From Aporrectodea caliginosa (lineage: Eukaryota > Annelida > Clitellata > Crassiclitellata > Lumbricidae), in the NCBI GenBank assembly GCA_020284085.1, contig JACEVL010000203.1, positions 62,001 to 126,000 of the forward strand: a DNA stretch of 64,000 bases, given 5' to 3'. Below are positions 37,186-48,400 of the stretch, in pieces. The translations under genes were made by a program, and so were the position numbers. Position 1 is the stretch's first letter, and each line of letters begins with the position of its first letter. The notes under the pieces are model-generated. The model saw only the letters and a list, made by a program, of their open reading frames with translations, was not told the origin of the DNA and did no database searches.

Positions 37186-37761
37186 ATAACCTGAGATGCT
37201 GGGCTAATAACCGTGAAGATGTTAGCGAGTTGTGATTGGCCGAATTCAAATATTGATGGTTGAGAATTGTCGTCTGCCAATTGAACCGCGGTTGGCGCCT
37301 TCACGCTGGAATGCAGTGTGACCACTCTCCATTTTCTGAAATCCCAAGCTCTTGCCAGAAAAATCCCAAGATTGGCCAAAAGTGTGCAAAGAAATCCCAA
37401 GTTACCGAAAAAGAAAACGTTGTATATGAAATATGAAATGCTTTTAACTTTTAACAATCACGATTATTCACAAAAATGCATAGCTAAGAACTGGCAAAAA
37501 AAAACCGGAGCATGACATTGAATTAACAATTTACAAGTTAGGCCTACAATAATAATAAACGTCTTTCAGACTGAGCGAGTTTTTTCTAATCTGATTCGCA
37601 GCCACTGTTGTACGGTAAAAAGCTAGTCTGTTACAGTAGACCTTAGAAAAATCCCAAGATTGGCAGTCAAAGTGTACCAAATCCCAAGATCGGACCAAAA
37701 AATCCCAAGATCTTGGGAAATATCCCAAGCAGTGGTCGCACTGAACCTGAGATGCAGCTAA

Positions 37762-37843
<82 letters not shown>

Positions 37844-37965
37844 AAGGTTGGGCTAATCCGTGAAGATGGTGGCGAGTTGTGATTGGCCGAATTCAAATAT
37901 TGACGGTTGAGATTGTCGTCTGCCAATTGAACCGCGGTTGGCGCCTTCACGCTGGAACGCATTTA
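37186..37965. repeat. Direct duplication with AATCCCAAG repeats and AT microsatellite
   Basis: CCTGAGATGC...GGCGCCTTCACGCTGGAA at 37190-37310 recurs at 37744-37955, where (AT)n of about 78 bp (37763-37840) has been inserted or expanded. Between the copies the motif AAATCCCAAG recurs at least seven times. Confidence 0.85.
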
Positions 37966-38423
37966 TCATTTATGTTGGTGACTGCGTAGGCTTCGGTAGT
38001 CTTGCAGTTTCATCGAACAAACTCCTGATCGCTCAACAAATTTTGGTGATTTGTTTTCCAGGGACGGTCAGAAAGTGTAATATCGTTAGGGGGATTGTCC
38101 ACTGACACACTTCGTTGAGTTTTAGCGATACGAACGTTGTGAACTTTGGAGGACTATCGTAAGTCAAGACGTTTAACTTGCGATTGACTGGGTTGATGTT
38201 TAACGCCAGTAACGAATCGAACGTACGACTTAGGCCTATAACTTCTAAGGAGAAATTTTTGCGAGTCTACGAACTCTTGCTTTGGTGATCGATTCATCAT
38301 GAAATCATCATCAGGTTCTAGCTAGAAGTAAGTTGGAAAAGCGTTAACCACTGCAAGAAGAAAAACTTTGAACCGAACGACTTCAACTGTTTGGTACTTC
38401 GAATAGAACTAGGCTACTTCAGC

Positions 38424-38481
38424 AGCATGGAGGAAGCCAAGCTTGCCAAGATGGAGGGCAGCATCGCTAAAGAGTAACTTC
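38424..38481 (+). other. Candidate upstream exon with 16-codon ORF
   Basis: An ATG near 38427 opens a frame (MEEAKLAKMEGSIAKE) ending in TAA, and six bases later the sequence TTCAGTAAGTG offers a consensus GTAAGT donor. It could be the end of a leader exon for the PLEKHA-like gene 2.6 kb downstream, carrying an upstream ORF, or chance. Confidence 0.3.
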
Positions 38482-39194
38482 AGTAAGTGTACTTTTGAAT
38501 AATTTGTTCTGAGTTTTTTGCTCATTTTTACTATTAGACTTAACAAATAACAATAGGCCCTTAGTATACATAGTGCGTGTATTTATTCCGTCATTTTAGT
38601 CGTCGTGAGAGTCGGTTAGGGTAAGGTTACGCATCGTGAGGGTCGGTTAGGGTCAGGGTTAGGGCTAGTTTCGTCTTTAGAAAACATCGTACCTTCCGCG
38701 CAGCATGCCAAAAGATGCCATCCGACGCCCCTAAACTTACGCACCCCGATACTAAATGCTTGCCCAAATAACAATATTTATATAATATTAAAAATTTCCT
38801 TGGCATGTGTGGGGGCCCCTCCAGTGTAGGCCTACTGTGTAGGGGCCCCTGTTCGGACGAACATGTTGAACATACCTTAATCCGCCTCTGCCAGCTATTA
38901 GAAGTGAAAGCCGATTTCAAGAATTCTGTTCCACTACCGCCCTCTAGGGATTGTAATTTTATAATACCCTCGATTATTCGCTGTTCATATGAGGATAACA
39001 GGAAACTTCGCCAGTCGCAAAGCCCGCCTAAATGATAAAAAAGAGCTAAGTAAGCTCAATAGTGTATAATTATATCAAAACTAATGGCCGAAATGTCACA
39101 AATATCCAGAGAGTCTGTCTCGGCCTTTGTGCACATTTATTCACCATCCGAACGCTATAGTTAGCCTTGCTTGCTCTTCTTCATCCGGGGGAGG

Positions 39195-39378
39195 CAGTGG
39201 CGGCACTACACCAGGGCATGCCAGGGCAAATGCCCTGGTAAAAAAGCCTTTGCCCTGGTCATTGCCCTGCCACTGCCGAGAATTTATTTGGGGCATAAAC
39301 CGCCCCTGCACTGGTTGCTTGTATGATTGCCCTAGCTATATATGCCCTGGTTACACAAAAGGTCTGGCGCCGCCACTG
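39195..39378. mobile_element. hAT-type MITE, family D relative
   Basis: Starts CAGTGGCGGCACTACACC and ends TCTGGCGCCGCCACTG. The interior differs from the other copies (repeats of GCCCTGG). GGGGGAGG borders both ends, compatible with an 8-bp duplication. Confidence 0.75.
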
Positions 39379-39694
39379 GGGGAGGGGGAGCGTCGGATTG
39401 CGGCCACATCTGGTGGGATCCATGGCGCACGGGTGACATTAACCTGAGGAGCAGACGCGGCCTCAATGTCGACTTTCGTCGCCCTTGGTTGTTCCCTGGT
39501 ACCACATGGGTAGCCACAAATTCTGGGGTTCGTATGTTTATTCAGACGATGATGCTAGGACTCCGTGTCCCGGTTGACATACGAGTCCGGCCTAAGCTGC
39601 TCCGTGTGCTGGATCTCGATCTCTCTCGATCTCTCTCGATCTCTCTCTCTCTCTCTCTCTGCTCTCTCTGCTCTGCTCTGCTCTGCTCTGCTCT

Positions 39695-39837
39695 CAGTGG
39701 CGGCGCCAGGAGGGGTAGGGGGGCTTAGCCCGCCCTAACTGCGGCTCAGCTCCCCTCAAGTGGGAAATCACTGCAAATCAAAAGCGAAGGGCTTTGAGCT
39801 TTAGCCTCCCAAACCTGAAATCCTGGCGCCTCCACTG
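39695..39837. mobile_element. hAT-type MITE, family D (copy 2)
   Basis: 143 bp, starts CAGTGGCGGCGCCAGG and ends TCCTGGCGCCTCCACTG, interior alignable with 13204-13375. Flanks TCTGCTCT and TCTGCTCC agree at 7 of 8. Confidence 0.88.
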
Positions 39838-41093
39838 TCTGCTCCCTCTGCCTCAATGGATACCATTGCATATAGCCCTATCATACTTCCTACAACTTGT
39901 AGGCTACACTACAAGGCATACCTTTGCATTGCGTTAGTCAGTCTGTCTGCACGCGTGTCTGCCAACTCTCCACGCTCAGACTGTAGGCCTGTAACATTCC
40001 TCTGAACACTGACCTCCCACGGGCAAGGTGATTATATATTATGACCAGTCCAGATGGGTTCGGAATGCGTCATAAATATTCTCGGTCTGCTATTTTTAAA
40101 CATATGTTTTCAAGGGGAGGTGTTATCCAAGTGACGTAAGAGATTTTACGAGTTGAAAACGCCAAGATACTGTTTTGAGAAAGTAGCCGCTTGGTTACAT
40201 TTAAAATAATATTATGAAAGAAAAAAATTCAACAAAGCTGAAGGGTAAAGACCCAACGTTTGCTTTCCTAATTTTGAGCCTGGATAGCTGCAAAAGTTCA
40301 ATTTCAGGTCATGTCTTTCACAAATCTCTGTTGAACATTTAGTATATTAAGCCATAGTTAGCGTAATAGTCTAATCAAAGATATTTGATTTTACTATGTC
40401 TTTTGAAGGACTTAGTCTTGGCCCGTAGCGAGCGTAAGCTAACCATATAATGTTACGCCTACTGCTGTAACGATGGTTGGCATGAGTTTTGTACTTTTGT
40501 TACCTACGATAACTATGGCTGTTATTTATGCGGACTATTCTAACCGCCTGACGTCGTTGCTAGAGTGTATGTTAAGTAGAGTGTGACCGACTGGCATTTT
40601 GTTGTCGATTTCCGATTAACAGGTCTAAGGCAAACCAATTTCCCATTCAAGAATCCGCGAAACCCTAGTATTGAGTACTGGTATTTGTTGCTTCACCCAG
40701 TGCGATTTAACCGCGGAGGAGGTTTTCTTCACAGCACTCCGTCTCCTTCCATTTGTAGTCTTTGGTTTTACCTGGGCGCTGATTGATCGTGGGATTTCAT
40801 AAACTTTATTGAAACCCGTCTTGTAATAAAAAGAACGATTTAATCAAATATTTACCCGTGTTTTATAATAAACTATTTCGCTCAGAAACTTCTTCCATAC
40901 CAGATTATCTATCTGGAATGATCGTAATCGATACTGATTTGGGTTTAGCATCGATTTACCTGATCCACCTTATTGACAAGAGGGACAGTCACGCTTGATG
41001 GCGTTTTCATGTTGACTACCCAAGTATATTAAACGTAAACGTTTAGGGTTATCAGTATTAAAGGTCGTTTTTGGTGAAACTGACAAGTCAACC

Positions 41094-42412
41094 ATGCAGA
41101 TTGCATCGCTGAATCTGACCAGGGCCATGGAGGAAATGCTGGCCGAGCCCCTGCCGTCCCCGTGGAGTTACGGCGTCATGTCCGATGGACGTGTTTTCTT
41201 TATCAAGTAGGCCTACTTGTGGACGTTCTTGTTAGTCGAAAATAATGAGGCAAACTTATAGTATCATGGGCTGAAGGATTATACAGTATCTTTGGGCATG
41301 CTGCGCGAACCCCGGAGGGTACCAGGTTTTCTAATGACGACACTAACCCTGACCCTAACCGACTGCTCACGACGCCAGTAAACTTTAATACTATTTCCTT
41401 CAGCCCCCGATTCTATGAGCTTGCCAATAACGACTCTTAATGTACACCTATCTTGTTCACAATTTTGACGTGGGTAGATGGGGATTTTGTGTGTGTGTTT
41501 AAAGACGCTTGGATGTCAGGGTATTTCATGACCTGGTTGTTGAATCAGTTGCAGGCCAGGTTTTAAAAAACCAGTGGTTTGAAGTCCTTTGTATGTAATT
41601 TTTTCTGAAATGTGACCTATATCCTAAGATTAGTCAATTTCACTACAGCAATAGTTTGAGAGGCAGCTTGGGTGTCTGGAGGGGGGAGGCAAGGGGGCAT
41701 TTGCCTCCCTGGATGCACATATTTAAAAGTTTTACGTTTTATCTTAGTTTTTAGCAATGAATGGCTATGATTTTTTCCACAGTTTTATTTTTTATTACAT
41801 ACACACATACATGGTGGGGATCAGATAATGCCTCTTATTTTTACATCTGTGTCTGATGGTTAATCCCAGTGTGTGATGCATAATTGACCATTCAGTCTTC
41901 ATGCGAGTAACCATAAGGAGGGTTTTCAAAGTTCTGTTAGATAGCTGTTGTCATGTTTGTGCTTCAGCCAGTGTATCCTTCAGCCTCCATTAATACACCT
42001 CTCAGGACTATTGTCAATAGTAAATATTGCATCTTAACTTACCTATTGCCATGTTTGTCCTTCAGCCTCCATTACTACACCTATTCTCCCTCCTCTTTTC
42101 TATCACATGCATACATTATTTCATAGATACATACATGCGCATATTACATACACACATCGGGACTTACACCTCTCCGGACTATTGTCAATAGTAAATATTG
42201 CACATTAACTTCAGGACTTTCGGTTAATAGTAAATGAGTTATTATCGTACCATAACTTACCTATTAACTGTGTTTCAGTGAAGAGTTACATACGACAACC
42301 TGGTTGCATCCTCACTACAACCACCCAGTGCAAACCGGTCATCTCTTTAACCATGGTATGCATTCTATTACATCAGTTAAGCGTGATGTCTGATTTAAAA
42401 CTATCAAGTTTC

Positions 42413-42452
<40 letters not shown>

Positions 42453-45400
42453 AATTGATTTGGTTGAGATAATGCAACAAAGTTAGTATGAAATGTTTTT
42501 CTGTGCTCAAAATCAATTAAAAAAAAAACAGACAACTGCATTCTGATGATTCAACCAAGAAGAACTTACATCATGGGGTGCATAGTAGTCTAATGGTTAG
42601 AGTGCTAAACAGTCAACCAAGAGGCTGGAGGTTCAAATTCCTACCAGGGGGCAGAAAGACCCGGCTTTAAAACGTGTAGGTAGTTCTGCTCCACTTGCAC
42701 TCCTTGTCTGCCACCACCCTTTTGCTGAGGGTAAACTCCAACACATTCGCTTAGCTTAACTCCTGGCTGTGTCCCAAGGTTAGCACTAGAAACTGCTCTT
42801 ATATTTTAGTTTGTGTTAGAATTATTATTTCTAATGTATGAGATCGGTTAATAGTATAAGGAGCTTGTTTTTTATGAGTCTGTTGAAAGATATTTGCCAC
42901 TAAATTTGTCCATACTCTAGTGTTGCACTCTTCTAAGACAAGTGCTTGAATTGGTATATCAGGCTGCTCAGGCATGTAAGATATTAGGGGTTTCAATGTA
43001 GCATATTTGATAACTGAGTTGTTTTTTGTGTAGCTTTGCCGAATGCTTGGGAAGTGAATGTTGCGTCTTCAAATGTACCGTACTTCATCGAGTAAGCATC
43101 AAACACATTTATATTGCTTTGCTGGCTGAGTTTATTAACTAAAGATATCTATGGCATAATATTATGGAAATTATAGCCATCTGCACAACTTGAAAAATCC
43201 TATTTATTTCCATCTTTAGGGAGAATTGGAAAGATAGATCTGTGATGCCATCTAGAACTGTATTCCAGCTTAAAATTTGCATTTTTCTGGCAGGCAGAGG
43301 GTTTTGCCTTTTCTTTACTTCTGGTGATGTTATTCCCTCAAATCTGAAGACTGAAATTTCTCTGAAATGAGTACATATTTGGACTTCTATATATGTTAGT
43401 GCTTAAGGCAAGTCCATAGGGACAACAAATAGCCGTATTTATTATTTTTCTGTTTTGTTTCCTTCTTGTATGTACCAGTGTATGTAACTGCACATCTGCC
43501 TAGCACATTTTATTTACTGACCCATTTTATGGGGTGTGACTGCGTAAGATACAAGGCATAAGTCCGCTGTTGCTAATGGCTTAGCCAGAGTCCCTATTAA
43601 ATGACAGTCTAAGGTACAGCTTGAGTCTGTGTAGCAACCTACTGAGAAGTGTTTGACGGATGGGGCACCATGTCTCACATAATTGTATCAGTTTGTGTTA
43701 CATTCTCTTGCATTAACATTGGTTAACAAATTATTATGATGTTTTTTTGTAGTCATGTGAATCATTTGACGACTTTTCAAAGTCCAATTGAGGAAAGTCC
43801 TCCTGTTACTAAGTAAGTCCTTTGGTCTTTGGAATCTTAAAGCATAAAATATGTTAGGAAAAGATGTAAATGTTAATTTTATTGTATTATTTAAATTTTA
43901 TCGTCAAAGCTTCAGAAGTTTGGGGTGTAGCTAGTATGAATCATGTACAGTTTACTTGATAAGTTATTGTTAGTTCTTATCAGTATTTAGAATTTCTAGT
44001 TGCTTTACAAATGTTGTGAATTTGTTTAACTGTTTAAAGAGATACTCTGTAAATTAATTTTTTGTGATTGAAAACAGTTTCTCCACTTATGTTTATCTCT
44101 TATGGTTACATTAATTGTCAAATTACTGTAATAAATATTTGCATTTATGTACGTGTTAATCATTGTTGCTAAATGGCATAAAGACATTGTGGGTGATAAA
44201 CCACAGTATTTATTTATGCAGTTATTTTACATTACAGTTACACTACATTTTCACTCAAGTGAAAAACTGAAATCCAGAGAAAGAATAGTTATTTCTGTAC
44301 TGTAATTAAGTGATATTGTAAATAGAATGAAAATGATTTTTTTCTGGCAGGAGTAAAGAAAGAAAATCATTTCGGCTACAAAGATCTGTAAGTAGATGTT
44401 TCTTTTTTTATTATTGTTCAGAAAGAATAAGTAATTTAGATAAGAGATAAATATAATTGAACAGGTAGATAAAATGTGCCGAAGACGAGCTTTTTAAAGT
44501 TGCTTACTGTGAATGACTTGTTTATATATCTTCTATTATTCTATATATTTTACATTTTCATTTTGTGTGTGTAAAATTAATTTTTTGGGCAGATGAAAGC
44601 AAGCCATTTAACGAAACGATGTTAACGACTAACTTGCTGTTTTGTTATCATTTATTGAACTGATTCTTATTGCAGTTGAAATATACCAAGAGTAATTTCA
44701 TAATCACAGCATATTTTGTAGCAATTTTAACTCATTTTTTAGTGGAACTATGTAATAGGTTTTCTGAACAGACTTTTTTGCATGTTATAGCTAAATCCAC
44801 AGTGAAGTAATATAGATTTTTTCTGTTGTTTTATTAATGTTACTTTAATATATTATATTAATGTTTCCAAAGATGTTTTGTTTCTATATTCAAACTAACT
44901 TTTGTGTTGTAGAGTTCAAAACGAAAAAGTGGGAAACAAAAGTAATCTTTACTTTTATGTTAATTTGCTTAAAAAGTTTTCTAAAGTGGTTTTCTAAGAA
45001 TTAGCAGTAGTATAATTTTGTCATTTTAATGTTGGATTGTTAAATTGCTCTTCTCTCCATTGATCCTTTGGGGAATTGATACTGTGTTTGAGAACTGTTG
45101 TTTGTATGTATGCATAACAATGAGAAATAGCCGTGACTTGCCTTACATTAAATTTTCTATTCATCATTATACTAAGGTTGTATCGTCAGTTTCTGAATTC
45201 CTTCTATTCACATTTTGACAGTGTTTCTTTTCTGTTAACACAGGGTCATCGATAAAATGGCTTCTGTGAAAAGGGATGCTGATGCGCCGGTTTCATGCAA
45301 AGGCTGGATTAATCGACAGGTGAGATACCTGTCTAAATAATGGTGATAGTGAGTTCTCCACCCAAAGGCATTATCTTTTTTGGCTTTTATGCCACCCGGG

Positions 45401-48400
45401 ATGAGATGAGTCAGGTCGTTTCCCGTTGCCTTCAGCACAGACAATTGTTGGTGAGAAACTTGTCCAGGGTCACTAGGCAGTGGCTTGAGGTAGATCTGAA
45501 CCTGCGACCCTCCGGTTACAAGACACAGAACATACTGCTACACCACCGCTAATAGTTTTATGTTAATTTGTTATGTTAATGGTATTAAGTATTAGGTGTG
45601 TTTTATCATTTGTTTGCAGTTTTAGATGTTTTATGCCAATGAAATTGTTAGGAGCTGTTGTATACTAGAATTCTAAAGATAAAATAGTCCTGAGATTTCA
45701 AAAGATATTTCACTTTTAGAATTGCATTTGAGTTTTTTGAAGTGCGTGTTTTGTTTTATATTTAACTGTTGAAATATGTATGAAGTTGATCATATTGTTA
45801 ACAAGAATTTTTATTAAGAGAAATTTAATGAAGTGTGTTTTAAACTTTAGGAGGGAATAGGGCCGCTGAAGTCTTGGAAGAGACGTTGGTGTGTGCTGGC
45901 CGATTTCTGCCTCTTCATTTACAAAAGTAAGTATCACTTGTTCTGTGATTTAGTCTCAAAATATCTCAATTTCATGTTTATTCTTTCATTTATGTTTCAA
46001 GGTCGCTATAAGTCGAGTTTCTAAGTGATGACACAACCAAAAAGCACTTGTGATAATCAGTAAATTTTTGTGTTATGATGATAATGCATATAATTGTGAG
46101 ACTAATGACGATGATTGCCTGTTTAAATTCAGGTCCTGATGAGGGGCAACCTCTTGGGTCACTTCTTTTGCCCAGTTTCAAAATCAACCCATGTTTCAAG
46201 GATGAAGATGGAATATCCAAGAAGTGTGCTTTTAAGGTCAGAGACCCTTTCGTAATTGCACGTTATCACAGAACTTTATTCATTTTCTAAATACATTTAA
46301 TTTGTTTTGGCTGCAATGGTTAAAGGATTCACTTGATTGCAATCTGTCTTAGAATTTCCTTCCCTTCCTCCCTCCATCCATCCATCCTTCCTTCCACCTT
46401 CTTTCTTCCTTCCTTCCTTCCTTCCATTCCTACCTTCTTTCCTTCCTCCTTTACTCGTTCCTTTCTTCCTTCCTTCCATCTTTCCTTCCATCTTTTCTTC
46501 CTTCCTTCCTTTCTTCCTTCCTCCCTCCCTTCCTCCCTCCTTCCTTCCTTCTTTCCTTCCTTCCTTCAGCCTTAGGTTCACTACCATGTGGTTATGATTG
46601 CATGCTTCGAAGATGAAATTTAAGAAAATTTCCACTTTTAGCTTTCTGGCATTGTCTGTTCTGCTTATATCTTTTCTGTCATCTTAATGGTTTTTACTCA
46701 GTATCATCGCCCAACTCTTCTGCTTTATTTCAGGGATTGACTCAGGTTGAATTGACTTATGCTTTAGACTTCTTTGTTTTACTTAAATTAATAATTATAA
46801 TTAGTATAAAATAAATCCGGTTTGCGTTGATTTGCAAACCACAGGCAGAACATGAAAATGTGAAAACTTCATTCTTCGCTGTGGACACGGAAGAAGAAAT
46901 GTCGTTGTGGATGGAAGCGCTGAGAGCGGCTGCAAGTGCCCAATTTCATCCTGTGTGAGTAAAATTATAATGATATAACAGGACTGCTATGGCCCAACAT
47001 CGCACCTCTGCTTTTGTGGGTCCTTCCTGTCATAGGCGCAACCACCCTATGGGACCTCATGGGACGCGTCCCCCCCAACTTTCGAACAGGTTGGGACGGC
47101 CATGGGCACGCCCCCCCAACTTTCGAACAGGTTGGGACGGTCCCTCCAACTTTTGAAAATTGTGAGGCAAACAAGAGCCAAAAATGCACACCATTTGGTA
47201 TCAAATGCTCAAAATTGCGTCGGCTTCTGGGGCTCCGCCCCAGACCCCGATGGGGAGGGGGTGACTTACGACGCTTCCCATACTGCCTAGTCGTTAGGAA
47301 CTTCTTGCCTTCTGCAATCTCTCCCCGTGTACCATTAATGCCAGTATACTACAAGGCTCTGGCCTTGGACCTACTGATATTGTCATAGCCATTTCTACAG
47401 TAGAAACCGTCTCCCTAAATATGCCGACGATAGCTACTTGCAAGCTGATCCCTGCTTCCTGCATTGACAGCATTCTTTCTGAACTTGACCATAATCTCTA
47501 AGTGGGCAATGGGCGTCCATTAGCAATCTTAAATTAAACCATGCTATGACCAGAGAAATGGTTGTCAAACGACCGAGGTCCAAACCTATTGCCCTCCCTC
47601 CTCTTATCCCTGGCATCGAGCGGGTCCAGGAGATGGTTATTTTGGGTGTCACTATCTCTGATCAGATTGGCTTTGGGGCACACATGGACAAAATATGCTG
47701 CAAAACCCGAAAATCCATGTTCGCTACGTGTTTTGGTCGCCCACGGTTACCACTGTGAACGTCTCTTTGACATTGTTAGAGCTACTATCCTCGCACGGCT
47801 ACGTTATGCCTCCTCTGTTTGGTGGGAATTTGCCACTGTAGGGGAACATAAACGCCTTAACGGTATTCTGAGAAAAATGACCCGTCCAGGCTTCCTCCCT
47901 GCCGATTTTCCTAGTTTTGACAAACACTATTCTAGAGCTTATTCTACTCTTTTCCGTTCAATTCTCTTAAACCCTTGTCACTTCCAGTTTATTCATATAA
48001 TAAAGTCATATTTTTCACAGATCTAGATGGATTCGGTACTTTTATATCGAAATCATCGGTGAAAATTTTGAGGTAAATAAAAGCCCAAAATGTACTGACC
48101 CGATGGGGAGCTTACGACGCTCCCCCCCCATACCCCTAGTCGTTAGGGGCTTCTTGCCTTCGGCAATCGCGCCTTCGGCGCTCGCAATTCCACCCCCACT
48201 CACACATTCTAGTAGGTCCCCAACTTCTGGACCGTGGTTGCCCCTGCTTCCTGTTGGAACAACTTTCTCCTTTATGCTCTGAGATTTTTTCCGGGGTATC
48301 TCCCTCATCTGTCTGCTGCTTAAAGACTTTTATTCCCTCAGAGCTGTCACGCTGAGAGTGCCTCTGAATAGCTTATTCTGTAAGAGGCACTCTACAAATT

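Larger units (their letters stand above)
38490..41093. other. 5' flank of the PLEKHA-like gene
   Basis: Contains the two family D MITEs and a CTCT/CTCTG microsatellite (39615-39694). No other coding exon is recognised. An in-frame stop about 80 bases upstream of 41094 limits the PLEKHA-like start. Confidence 0.5.

Noticed and set aside
42573..42650. Functional tRNA gene
   Set aside because: A- and B-box matches are present but the sequence continues into a SINE body and I could not confirm a cloverleaf.
46297..46635. Gly/Lys/Arg-rich and Ser/Pro/Phe-rich frames
   Set aside because: Translation of a TTCC microsatellite in an intron.
47546..47758. Independent small genes at 47.5-48.0 kb
   Set aside because: Both frames are pieces of one frameshifted LINE reverse transcriptase.
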